The notes under the pieces were generated by a model that searched no databases, was not told the origin of the DNA, and was given only the letters and a program-made list of their open reading frames with translations. This document shows, piece by piece, positions 33,390 through 43,817 of a stretch of 64,000 bases of DNA (within the stretch, counting starts at the first letter, position 1; each line of letters begins with the position of its first letter). Position numbers and translations under genes: made by a program. This DNA is from Adiantum capillus-veneris (taxonomy: Eukaryota > Streptophyta > Polypodiopsida > Polypodiales > Pteridaceae). Location of the stretch: contig CM043947.1 in NCBI GenBank assembly GCA_014529385.2, forward strand, positions 130,773,891 to 130,837,890. The letters run 5' to 3'.

Positions 33390-34360
33390 GAATCTGCAGA
33401 CAAATGCTTCTATGAAGATCATCAAGGACAAAAGTTTCAGATGATGTCCACAAGTTAAAGACAAAAGCCGACAAATCCAATAGTGTTCAAACAGTTACAT
33501 GTGATCAAGCTCACATATGCATATCAAGATGCACATGGTAACTGTTCCGAAGCAAGTGTTTGTTCCGAGCAATTTAGTCAAAGTCAATGATCCAATTTGG
33601 ATTAAAGACAGGAAATCAACACAGAAAGACAAAGACATGGGATGGATAGCATCACACTGGAGCTTAAAGGAACAGGAGTACTGTAGAGGTAACAGACAGA
33701 TATGGGTGCCAAAACCGTAGGTAAGGGCATATGAGGTAACTTCAAGTCCCTCCCAAGAAAGAAGGCCCACAAGGTATCAACTTTGACAATATTCTGGGAT
33801 ACATACGAAGCAGGTATACAACACAACAACATCAAAAGATGCTAAAGTCTACCACACCTCACAAGAGGATACGGAACAGAGACGGATCTCAAAGAATCTT
33901 CCTCTTAGACAAGGATTCTACACAGGTTAGACTAAGATCTGGCTACCAGTCAACCACAAGCCAACTGCAACTACAACAGACCTGCATGCAGATCTCAAGA
34001 ACTCAACAAGACCTAGAGCAAAGCAAAGTAAAAAAAGGAGTTACAAAGGTCATCAAGAGATTTGGATTCCTAAGTCTTCCAATGCTCCTAGTCAAAAGCC
34101 AAATGCCGACAGTGAACAAAGGCCTACAACAACATCAAAGACTTCTTACAATAAGCCCAACTGGAGAATCGAACAGATAATGGAGTCTTCACAGTCAAAG
34201 AAGCACAAACCAACCAACGAGAATGTAGATTCAATGATGATAAAACAAGTATGGCAAAAGAAACCTTCAATGCCAACTTGGTCCTTCACTAATCCTCTTT
34301 TTGAGGATTCAAGCTTACTTTTACCTGAAGAAATATTTGTAGTAAACACAAGAATGTGAG
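33390..34360 (+). pseudogene. Degenerate continuation of the repeat protein region
   Basis: Only pieces can be read. CFYEDHQGQKFQMMS (33405-33450) resembles the start of module 1 (LYADFEGHRYLMSS). TYAYQDAHGN follows at about 33510. RQIWVPKP ends at a stop at 33720, and YKGHQEIWIPKSS occurs at 34042-34080, a second Q-x-IW(V/I)PK motif about 360 bp on. The last open stretch ends with LLLPEEIFVV near 34350. Stops and shifts are frequent. Q-x-W-V-P-K is common near zinc-knuckle regions of plant retrotransposon gags, which again hints at gag, but this is inference. Confidence 0.4.
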
Positions 34361-34904
34361 AAGTCAAGTCGCCAGGGTGCAAAAAAACGCTCTTTCGCAT
34401 AGTCAGAGTTGAGATGCTGATCCATAAAATGAGCAAAGCATTAGTCCAAAGCTTCAAGTCATATTAAACTTTGTGCTAAGAGTCGTAGTTATTAGGCTTA
34501 CACTCAAGTTGGAAGAGTTGAGCATATCTAAAATCATGTTTCTCATGTTGGATCAGATGAGCGTAAGAATCGAAGTCTATTAACTTACAATTGGTGGAGT
34601 GTTGTAGAGTCCAACACTCACGCACAGTGCACAGTAAGATGAGAGCATATATGTCAACAAAAGTCATTCTTAAAGGGGTGCCAGCTTACAAAGCCATGTC
34701 ATATGATTTTATAGCTACACCATCTTTCTGAATAACTCCTCAAAATCTTTCTTGCACATCATATTGTTTCCCATGCATTTCTGTGTATGCATATATACGA
34801 TGTCCCATCATTGGACATATACATTAGACACTCTTTTTGCTTCCACCTATGCAACTTGAGTGGACTACAACAGGCAAACCAATGTCATGCTAACTGACAA
34901 GTCC
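34361..34904. other. No gene seen
   Basis: About 540 bp between the decayed coding region and the satellite. I see no domain, repeat or terminus. Confidence 0.5.
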
Positions 34905-35640
34905 TACAGTGGGGTCATTACTGAGTGAATAGGTATCTTGGGAACTGTCCAAGGCTCCCTATCGCTTGGTGTTGACCTTAGTGTTAAAGCCATTACAAGA
35001 GATGGAAAAGACCTTTGGGCATGATAACTTACAAGGAAAGACAAATTCAATGGAGTCAATACTGAGCGAATAGAAAGCTTGGGGATTTCCCAACACTCCT
35101 TATCGCTTGGTGTTGACCTTGGTGTAACCGACGATGAAGACCATGGTGATGTGATTACAAAAATACAGTTGAGTCACTACTGGGTGAATAGGAAGTTTGG
35201 GGATTGCCCAACGCTCCCTATCGCTTGGTGTTGACTTGCTCTTAAAGTCATTACATATGACAGTTGAGTCAATACGGGGTGAATAGGACGCTTGGGGACT
35301 GCCCAACGTTCCCTATTGCTTAGTACTGACCTTGGGGTTAAAATCATTACATGCAATAGTGGAGTCAGCACCGAGCAAATAGAAGGCTTGGTGACTGCCC
35401 AACGTTCCCTATCGCTTAGTACTGAGCTTGGGGTTAAAATCATTACATGAGACAGTGGAGTCAACACCGAGCAAATAGAAGGCTTGGTGACTGCCCAACG
35501 TTCCCTATCGCTTAGTACTGACCTTGGGTTTAAAATCATTACATGCAACAGTGGTGTCAACACCGAGCAAATAGAAGGCTTGGTGACTACCCAATGCTCC
35601 CCATCGCTTGGCTGACCTTGGCAAATTGGCATCGGCCCAG
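34905..35640 (+). repeat. Tandem repeat of about 96 bp near the 3' end of the large element
   Basis: Seven copies of a unit containing GAGTCAACACCGAGCAAATAG and CCCAACGTTCCCTATCGCTT. Unit starts near 34912, 35053, 35171, 35266, 35362, 35458 and 35554. The last five are 95-96 bp apart and more alike; the first two are longer and diverged. Tandem repeats upstream of the 3' LTR are known from Tat-lineage gypsy elements. Confidence 0.9.
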
Positions 35641-36072
35641 CACACTTCCACGGATATCACATTTATTTATTCCATATCTATCAGCAAATAATCCCTTGAG
35701 TACTTTATTAATATTTTCCATGCTAATAAGTACTCCAATAATGCGCTTATCCAAAAGGCACTTTTTTTCCATTGGGTTTTTTCCTTTGGTTATCTAGGTA
35801 TTAGACCCTAAATTAGAACCTCATCATTCTACTTTTCTTGTACATATTTTTCATAAATAAGCAGTAGCCTCATCATTATGCTATTACAATGGACAAATGC
35901 AACATTATCTCTCACAACAGACATATTTCAACCAATGAAGATGCTGCAACAAATTGAACCTCATCAACAATTCAACGACAATTGAAGAAATTAGCCCATC
36001 AATAACCAATCAAAACCTTCCACAGCCTCCATGGACAATTTTCAACAGTGCCCGAGGACGGGTACTAAAATC
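35641..36072 (+). other. 3' untranslated part of the large element
   Basis: Between satellite and polypurine tract. No coding signal or repeat recognised. Confidence 0.55.
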
Positions 36073-36084
36073 GGAAGGGGGGAA
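36073..36084 (+). other. Polypurine tract of the large element
   Basis: GGAAGGGGGGAA immediately before TGTCAACAGAG, the LTR start. Confidence 0.85.
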
Positions 36085-36277
36085 TGTCAACAGAGTCAAT
36101 GTCAGTTAACAGGAGCTGCTAAAGACCGAAGACGTACGAATGCAAATCGAAGATCAAAGTGAAGAAGCAGTAAAGATCGGAGTTATATATTTTTCACGTT
36201 TTCCCAAAATGGTAACGTATTGTAAATTCTCGAATTATTTCAAGCCATTGTAATATTTTAATGTGTTACGGGCTCAA

Positions 36278-36429
36278 TGGGAGTTCCAAGTTGTAAAGAA
36301 CAGGTCAGTTAGTGTGCCTAGGTTGCAGATTCAGTAAGTGGTGGAGCCCTAAATGGGAGTTCCAAGTTGTAAAAAATAGGTCAGTTAGTGTGCCTAGGTT
36401 GCAGATTCAGTAAGTGGTGGAGCCCTAAA
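36278..36429. repeat. 76-bp tandem duplication in the LTR
   Basis: 36278-36353 and 36354-36429 are direct copies (TGGGAGTTCCAAGTTGTAAA to GGTGGAGCCCTAAA) with two or three differences. The LTR piece near 50.9 kb has one copy. Confidence 0.92.
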
Positions 36430-36597
36430 GGCCTTGGGTTCCCGGACATTGCATATTTTTACCCTAGGTATATAAGGCAGTGTGTAAAAGAAATTAGGAT
36501 ACTCAAGCTCATTTGTTGAGAGCACTCTTCGGTGAGAGCTCTTGAGGTGTGTGGCTATGGAGTCCTTGAGCTTCTCCTTGCTCATGAGACTTGATTA

Positions 36598-36913
36598 ACA
36601 CTAATCAATGATTCATTCTCTTTCACTATGCCTCTCTCATGCTTCTTATGATTGCCTACGATGCTTTGATTAGCCAGATCTTAACTAATTCGTGGTTAAT
36701 CTCTCTCTAATTGCAAGCACGCACACATAGATATATTGAGCACCACACTCCAATCAAACCTACATGCACACAAAAGAAAAAGAGGGCAATCACACAAGAT
36801 TAGAGAGAGATTAACCATGAATTAGTTAAGATCTGGCTAATCAAAGCATCGTAGGCAATCATAAGAAGCATGAGAGAGGCATAGTGAAAGAGAATGAATC
36901 ATTGATTAGTGTT
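36598..36913. repeat. 115-bp inverted repeat (hairpin) in the LTR
   Basis: 36598-36712 and 36799-36913 are reverse complements with one mismatch (GTGGTTAAT against ATTAACCAT), separated by 86 bp. In the 50.5-kb copy only one arm is present, and the loop sequence lies in the opposite orientation. Confidence 0.92.
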
Positions 36914-37168
36914 GTGTGCATCTTGCAATCGTTAGTGTGTGTGATTGGGTTGATTAAAGGTGAAGAGAAGTGGATGTGGAAATTGCCCTTCATTGTGGCT
37001 TAGCTCCTCCATAGGCCGAGAAGCTCACCTCATAGAGTTAACCATTCGTGTTGCCATGATTAGCTCACTAACCGTGTGAGTGTTTCCATGCCCTAGCCAG
37101 GTAGCTCATCCCTCCGGATTGATAATGTTGTTGGTCATTGGAGCTATGCAACGATGGGACCCCCAACA

Positions 37169-39431
37169 CCCTTCTTGTTGGAGAGAATGTTTACAGAGGG
37201 ATTGCTTGACCCTATCAAAAAGAAATGGAGATCCCATCTTCCCCACATCAAGGGATTGAAGCCCAAAAGGTGCCGTGAAATATTGCCGAATTGATGGGTT
37301 TCATGGCTTCAGAAGTTAGAACCACCATCATGTCCAAACTATATGGAGAGCCCAAGCTATTCTTAGCTCTTTGAGCTTTCCTCAATGGAGAACTAAAAGT
37401 CGGGATATCACAATTTGCACAGATGGATGGAGGGAGAGAAGTGCCAATGGAGGAGGAACACTTAGGTCCACAACCGAATCTAGATGAGAACTCTGTTGTT
37501 GAAATAAATGTTAACAAGTTGGGACAATACTTTGAAGGCAATGAATCCAATGCGACTATACCAATCACTATGAAGGGAATCCTTGATGGTCGCGCTGGGG
37601 TTAGCATTGTGACTTAAAATTGATGGGAAACTATGGGAAGACCTCACCTTGGGACCACAAATATAGTGGTAAATATGGCCAATGGGACTATGTTAAGCCT
37701 AGGTCTTTGGACACAAAATAAGGAATACCTTCATTGTTATGGATTTCTCCAAGCACACTATGTCATCTGGGATGATCTTAGGACGTCCTTTCATGAGGGA
37801 AGCAAAAATGATGCATGACTGGTTTAAAAACCATGTCTACTTGTAGTTCCAAGACTCTGTCATTCGAGTGGATCTTGTAACTGATCGGGCACATCCTCTA
37901 GGAAATAGATTTATAATTGATCATAGATCTGACATCACAATTCACTCGGCCCCATTGCAATATTGCTACACATCTAAAATGGACACTGATGTTGGGGAAG
38001 ATTCTCCTTATATGGATGTTCTACCTGGGATAACCGAGTCTGACAATGTGAATTGGGTCCACCTAGCAGCAACCATAGACACTTGGGAAAATCAGGGGGA
38101 CGACCTGGGTAACACCTTCGGGGGATGAAATGCCACCATTCATACCTTTAAATATGATTGGAGCAATGCATATAGCTTGTGATGACCTACAAGATGAAGG
38201 CTTGACTGACATTGGAACCAGTAGCATCTTACAAGACTACAGCCCACCACACAATTTGGAGTCGGAATCATCAATTGAAATCGACTCTGAGGACAAAGAA
38301 TCTGAGTTAAATCTTGGTGCAAATGTGGGGACAAACCATTCAAGGCCGAGTGACACCCTAGATGACAATCTATTGAGGAGAGTAGAAGACACAAGTAACG
38401 ATTTGTCTAGTGACTCTTCATTAGAGATCGACCGTAATAAAAAATTAGACAAGAAGAGTAAGAGGTATAAGAGGCAACGATATCGAGCAAATGTGCATGC
38501 TAAAATAAATGAAAAGAAATCTACTACAAAATGGCTTAATTATATAGGGGCATGTGATGCTCATCAAAAGCTGGTAGATAGCTGGGGTGAATACCTTCAA
38601 AGTGATATGTGGTGTAGTCCACGACCCATTGACGTTGCACAGCTAGAGGCTACAAAAAAGCCAAAGTTGAGACATATTTTAAGGAGACGACAAAATAGAG
38701 AGTTAGCTCAACAACAAAAGGAAGCGGAAGACAAATCACAGTCCACAGAGCAACAAGACCCCACAAACTTACACCCTGCACTTGATCATTTCTTATCCTA
38801 CACCATAGAGGAATGTAAGGTTGTGTATACAAAGGCCCATAGAACATCTATCTATGGAAGCAATGGAGTCTATGATGGTCCAACGACACTTAAGGAAATA
38901 GAGTTAGCAGACCCTAGTGAGGAGTCCAAACCTGTTTTCATTGCCCAAGATCTGACAGAGACTGAGGAGTATGTACTTAAAGAAATTATAAAGGAATTAA
39001 AGGATATATTTGCTTCGACATATCATGATACAAAAGGTGTTCCACCTTCCGTGGTGCAACACACAATTCCCATGAATAGCATGGCTAAACCAATCTAGCA
39101 ACGACCCTACCCAATGAATCCTAAGTATGCAAAGATTGTTCAAGAAGAGATTGAAAAGCTTGTGAAATCCGTCTTCATATACCCTATTGAGCACTCAGAA
39201 TGGGTGTCTCCAATAGTTATTGTGCCGAAAAAGAATGGGAAAGAGTGTGCGTGGATCTCAAGAAGGTCAATGCCGCCACTAGGAGGGACCATTACCCCTT
39301 GCCATATTCGACACATGTGCTTGAAAGAGTTGCAGGAATGGAAGCTTATAGCTTTTAGATGGGTACTCTGGATATAATCAAATCACGATTGCACTAGAGG
39401 ACCAAGCTAAAACGGCTTTTATAACCAAATT

Positions 39432-39433
<2 letters not shown>
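37169..39433 (+). pseudogene. Gypsy protease to RT fragment
   Basis: Protease-like segment at 37423-37818 (MKGILDGRAGVSIVT, where relatives have D-G-G-A-G/S-V-N, then GTTNIVVNMANGTMLSLG). A 322-codon acidic/basic linker frame follows at 38130-39098. Then the start of RT: YHDTKGVPPSVVQHTIPM, QRPYPMNPKYAKIV, SEWVSPIVIVPKKNGK, and after two shifts LDGYSGYNQITIALEDQAK. RT ends abruptly at TTCGG|AGAGAG (39433), before the catalytic box. A TAG stands at the RT start (39096-39098), with several other shifts. The style resembles Tat/Athila-side gypsy elements more than the chromovirus in this window. Confidence 0.75.
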
Positions 39434-39508
<75 letters not shown>

Positions 39509-39604
39509 TACACACATGCATAAACAAAAAAACACATACACACACATTGAATGTACAAAGAATGTACACACACATGCATAAACAAAGAAAACATACACAT
39601 ACAC

Positions 39605-39638
<34 letters not shown>

Positions 39639-39830
39639 TACACACATGCATAAACAAAAAAACACATACACACACATTGAATGTACAAAGAATGTATACA
39701 CACATGCATAAACAAAGAAAGCATACACATACACATTGAGAGAGAGAGAGAGAGGGGAAGAAAGTAAAGAGAGAGCGAGAGAGAGATAAGGGGAGAAGAC
39801 AAAGAGAGAGAGAGAGAGAGAGAGAGATAG
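39434..39830. repeat. (GA)n / CACATA composite minisatellite
   Basis: (GA)36 at 39434-39505, then a unit of about 130 bp (GAATGTACACACATGCATAAAC ... ACATACACATACACATTGA plus a GA run) at about 39501-39630, repeated at about 39631-39760. The two units differ by a few bases, and each is bounded by GA tracts. GA-rich sequence continues to about 39830. Confidence 0.9.
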
Positions 39831-40094
39831 ATAAAAAAATAGAGAAAAGTACAGAAAATATGAAATGAAATGTTATATTAAACGTCTTCAAAATTTCAAT
39901 ATGATTTATGAGACCAATCCGATAAATTAAACTCCTTGTGGATTGAATATAATGTCTACATTGTCTAAGAAAATAGTGCATTAGTCGGTGAAGAGCTTCG
40001 TCAATGTTTTTCTATGTAAATAGACGTACTATGACATATATATAGATAAAGAGAGAGGGAAAGAGAGATAGATAGAGAGAGTCAGCATAGGTTT

Positions 40095-40390
40095 AAGATT
40101 TAGTTTTTATATTTAAGTTAGATTTAAGATTAGGTTCGATTTAAGGTTAGATTAGATTTAGGTTTATGTTAGGTTTAGATTTATGCTAGATTTAAGATTA
40201 GGTTAGATTTAAGGTTAGATTAGATTTAGATTTAGGTTAGATTTAAGATTATATTAGATTTAGATTTAGGTTAGATTTAAGATTATGTTAGATTTATGTT
40301 AGTTTTAAGATTATATTTTGGATTTAGTTTTTATAATAAAGTTTACCTTCAGGATTACGGTTTAAATTTAGAGTTAGGTTTATGGTGATT
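40095..40390. repeat. TTAGATTTA-type degenerate minisatellite
   Basis: Repeats of TTAGGTTAGATTTAAGA and TTAGATTTAGGTTTA of about 16-20 bp. It resembles but is not the plant telomere repeat TTTAGGG. Confidence 0.75.
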
Positions 40391-40766
40391 TCTCTCTTCC
40401 TCTCCACGGATGCGGCATTAAGTTGGAAAGATTTCAATGGCACGATAGTCATAATGGAGACATACATGTAATGTGCACAGTAATCCCTCGAACAAGGAGC
40501 TGCTGTGAAGAGATGTTAAGCTATTGTTAATTGCTACATCTGAACAAGAGACAAAGGGGTTTTGTCCACTACATGCATTGTCATGTAGACGTGGGTGTGT
40601 AGATTTCTCGTACCCACAAATATAGGCATTGACCAATAAAGACGAGATTATACCCCGATGGTTCTGATCTCTGTGCACCTCTAGACCGAGGTGTTCGGGA
40701 TTGGACATGGCTAGAGAATTTGAGGTAGTTTACAATGTGATCTATAGTTTCTTGATTGTAAGGGAG

Positions 40767-40767
<1 letters not shown>
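40391..40767. other. No gene seen
   Basis: Unique-looking sequence between the minisatellite and the CACTA gene. I searched for a CACTA terminus here and did not find one. Confidence 0.45.

Positions 40768-40768
<1 letters not shown>

Positions 40769-40823
<55 letters not shown>
40769..40823. repeat. (GA)27 microsatellite upstream of the CACTA gene
   Basis: About 55 bp of GA, just before the first CACTA coding sequence. Confidence 0.95.
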
Positions 40824-40826
<3 letters not shown>

Positions 40827-42252
40827 GAGACGGAGGATGCCAATAGAAAGATTAAATTTATATTTAGGTTATAAGGTTTTTACATTCATAATGAGTAGTG
40901 ACGATGATGTGGGGCCGTCCAGCCAAAACGCCTATCTCTCAACAAGGATCATATGTCCTTGTAATCAATGCAAACATGCTGTGCGACGGACAAGACGCGT
41001 TTCTTTGCAGCACATTTGCGAATTTGGTGAGTTTGATCCAACTATTATAGATCGAGTTGTTGCCAATTATAACTTGTTAGTCTTTACGTTGGCCAACAGA
41101 CATCAATCTTGCAATCCAATAGACATGTTCGTAGGCGCTTCGGTCAAGCAGCACACGTGAGGCCATAAGATGTAGCTTCCGACAGCTTGGAGGGTGATCA
41201 TGCAGACCACATTCCCAACGAGGCTATGTTTGAGCCCGAGATCAATGAAATGATCTAGACGATCATAGATTCAGAAAGGCTTATCTATGATGACATGAAA
41301 AGTGAAGCCGATACGCCATTGTATGGTGGAGCTTGTGTGTCTAGATTGAAGGCGCTCCTGGTTCTTCTCAACATGCAGGCAAAATTTGGATGGAGTGACA
41401 CTAGCGTTGCAACGTGATCTATTTCAATGTGTTTACTTCAATAAAAACCTCTAAATGTATAATGATCCGATAGATTACTTACACAAGTGTACCACATTTT
41501 TTTTGATGTGTAGATTGCTCAAAGAGCACATACTACCAGTTGATAATGTGATGCTAGATTCCAGAGAGGAAGCAAGAAAGATCTTGTGAAACTTGGGGAT
41601 GGGTTACAACTCTATTTACGCTTGCCATATTGACTGCATTCTTTTCAGAGTGGAATACATAGACATGGAGAAGTGTCCAAAATGTGATTCTGAGAGATAT
41701 CGAGTGGATCTCCATGAACAAAAAATCCAGTAGAAGGTTTTGCAACACTTTCCTTTCTTGCCTCACATCAAACATTTCTTCGAATGTAAGTCCATGGCTA
41801 CCCTAGCATCATGGCTCGAGGAGAATAGATCTTCGGATGTTGTGCTGCGGATTCCTACAGATTGCACGGCTTGGAAGCATATAGACGACATGGCTGAATT
41901 TTGCCAGGGAAGCTCAAAATTTGCGTCTCAACCTAGCTATGGATGGTGTAAATCCATTTGGTCAAAGGTCAACATCTTACAATGTATGGCCAGTTGTCAT
42001 CGTCAACTACAACATTCCCTCATGGTTGAACTACAAAGAAGGGGTACCTGTTTCTAAGCTTGATTGTGCCGGGGCGGTATAAAGTGAAGAATATGGATGT
42101 GTATCTTTGTCCACTATTGGAAGAGCTACGACAATTGTGGATTGGCATAGAAGTGGTGGAGATGAGCCGACACACAAGTCAATGCAACGCTTTGACCAGA
42201 GGCATTCTAATGTGGACCATGCATGACTATCCCGGTCTAACAAAATGCCTAG

Positions 42253-42329
42253 GTGATATATACTCAAACTCAAACACTATAAACCTTGATTTTTCTCAAG
42301 CTTATTTATTGTCATGTGTATACATGCAG
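42253..42329 (+). other. Intron of the CACTA transposase
   Basis: GTGATATATA...ACATGCAG, 77 bp. Splicing joins KCL-G to LQTSGYRACVTC, the usual TNP2 order. Confidence 0.75.
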
Positions 42330-43452
42330 GGCTTCAAACAAGTGGATACAGAGCATGTGTCACATGCATACCATCCGCCAAACTAAACGCTGTGAAGGTT
42401 GTATGCATGTTTGAGAAATACTTTCCTACTACCATGCTAACCATTCAAGTGCATCTTCTTGTTTACATAGTTGATGAGGAGGAAATAGTTGGCACAATGC
42501 ATTCCAGATGGATGTTCTTTTTAGAACGTTTTGAAAACGCTCAAGGGATATGTGCATCAGAAGGCACGTCCGGAGGGTAGCATGGCGGAAGGTTGGCTGG
42601 TATCAGAGTCCCTAGTTTACATTGGAGAGTGGCTAGACGGATTTGATAAAGCCCGAGACATGCTATGGCGAACCATAGATGATGAGCGCATATCTGGGAT
42701 TGTCATGTGCAATCTCACTGTTGAGAAAAAAAAGACGAAAGAGCTTAGAGGCTAAAATCAATCAATTTTGCATGCTTCACAATCCAGTGATGCAAAATTG
42801 AATTTCACAATGCGAGGATGCAAAGCAAGAGCAATAAAGGGCACGAATCGAGGTGGAGACGGGGAAGATGACCATTGATGCATTATCCGACGGATCTTGA
42901 GATCCTACCAACATTCATGAACTTAAGATGGTTGCACAACCAATTGAAAAGTGCACAACAATGCGGGGAACAAGTGATTGATGAGGAGTGGGAGTACTCT
43001 CGGGGTTGCATGACCAAGGTAAGTTTGCAATGTACAACTCGTGGCTTTGTAGATGTTTGGACGGCCACTCATAATCTTTGTTGGTTGTAGTATAAGTCAT
43101 ACACAGCAGCATGGTGTAAAGGTCGCCATTTTAGGGTGGAATGGATCGAAAAAAAGCGTTTTACACAAGACTGTGGAATCATGACAAAATTTGAACAATC
43201 TAGCCGACGACGGTCCTCTGATGTAGATCCTATGGTGGTGCAACTCACTTACTTCGGCATGCTACAAGAGATTTTGAGGATCGATTATAGAGGTTTTTTG
43301 TGGATTTGCTCGACGTGCAATGGTTCAAGATAAACATGGAGGGTTGCAACGCTACTGTGCACAGAGCAGAGTCAGGTTTCCTTGAGGTGGATTCAATTAA
43401 AAAATGGAACGACCTAAGAGACACTTTCGTACTACTCGAGCATTGTGAACAA

Positions 43453-43533
43453 GTAAGTCTATAAATATTTAACATCCAATTTTAGAGGATTGGTGGTCTG
43501 GAAGTACTCATGTAAGTTATGTGGCTCTTGCAG
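43453..43533 (+). other. Intron of the CACTA transposase
   Basis: GTAAGTCTAT...GCTCTTGCAG, 81 bp, strong splice sites. It joins LLEHCEQ in frame to VVFHPTKS within DUF4216. Confidence 0.85.
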
Positions 43534-43817
43534 GTGGTATTTCATCCTACAAAGTCTGTATCAAACTTGTGGTATGTCATAGAGGTGGCCCCTTGTAGTG
43601 CACATACGTATGAGGGCTACCATGTGTCAATCACAGCGGCATCAATGGAGGAGATCGGAGAGCATGCTGATTCGGAAGCCGCTGAGGTGGTGCCAGACGA
43701 TCCTTGCGCTACTACTCTCTATGGGATGCATGCAAGGATCTACAAAATGAAACGGAGGACATCTACCTAAACGGAGAGCTCTATATAGACATAGAAGTTA
43801 TGTGAGGATGAGAGAGA

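Larger units (their letters stand above)
22709..37168 (+). mobile_element. Large non-autonomous LTR retrotransposon (LARD-like), Tat/Athila-type primer site
   Basis: Left end: the last 82 bp of an LTR (22709-22790), then the primer site TGGTGCTGTTGCCGGGGAC. Right end: polypurine tract GGAAGGGGGGAA (36073-36084) and an LTR of 1084 bp (36085-37168) whose last 82 bp match the left remnant with about seven differences. Without the nested copia (22988-28508) the element is about 8.9 kb. I find no protease, RT, RNase H or integrase in it. It holds a long leader, an unrecognised duplicated coding module with a zinc knuckle, a tandem repeat of about 96 bp, and the 3' LTR. The Asp-type primer site is known from Tat and Athila gypsy elements. 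The 5' LTR was lost at the junction with the chromovirus LTR, so no target-site duplication can be read. Confidence 0.75.
36085..37168 (+). mobile_element. 3' LTR of the large non-autonomous element
   Basis: 1084 bp, TGTCAACAGAG to CCCCCAACA. Its last 82 bp match the 5' LTR remnant (22709-22790), and its first 500-600 bp match the minus-strand LTR piece at 50481-51164. It contains a 76-bp tandem duplication and a 115-bp inverted repeat, neither present in the 50.5-kb copy. TATATAAGG near 36469 is a plausible TATA box. Sequence right of 37168 is a gypsy fragment without a primer site, as expected for a 3' LTR inserted into older repeats. Confidence 0.85.
40890..43770 (+). pseudogene. CACTA (En/Spm) transposase, TNP2 type
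   Basis: Would cut and move CACTA elements. Domains in order: transposase-associated zinc region (YLSTRIICPCNQCKH, 40935-40980); TNP2 core (TPLYGGACVSRLKALL near 41310; EEARKIL and ACHIDCIL near 41570-41645; KCPKCDSERYR; LPHIKHFFECKSMATL; VPGRYKVKNMDVYLCPLLEE; GILMWTMHDYPGL; TSGYRACVTC); DUF4218 (FEKYFPTTMLTIQVHLL, ARPEGSMAEGWLVSESL, 42400-42650); DUF4216 (TYFGMLQEILRIDYRGF, GCNATVHRAESGFLEVDS, LRDTFVLLEHCEQ, 43240-43452, then VVFHPTKSVSNLWYV). Two short GT-AG introns restore the frame. Decay: TAG near 41258, TGA near 41586, TAG near 41731 and several shifts. The start is placed at MSSDDDVG (40890) because earlier codons are GA repeat. Confidence 0.85.

Noticed and set aside
31600-34360. Endogenous pararetrovirus origin for the unknown coding region
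   Set aside because: No movement protein, RT or RNase H signal, and it lies between an LTR primer site and a polypurine tract with 3' LTR.
35053-35600. Regularly spaced repeats considered as a CRISPR array
   Set aside because: Units are contiguous and about 96 bp with no unique spacers, and the setting is a plant retroelement.
35177-35632. 151-codon repeated frame on the minus strand
   Set aside because: It is the 96-bp tandem repeat (a multiple of three) read in one frame; no sign of protein selection.
39378-39981. Hydrophobic minus-strand frames of 118-195 codons
   Set aside because: Translations of the GA/CACATA minisatellite; the repeat explains their length.
40095-40390. True interstitial telomere array
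   Set aside because: No run of exact TTTAGGG; units are TTAGATTTA-like and irregular.
41401-41512. A third intron (GTGATCTATT...GATGTGTAG) in the CACTA gene
   Set aside because: Plausible by position, but the upstream frame is ambiguous and the joined product cannot be checked against a clear motif.
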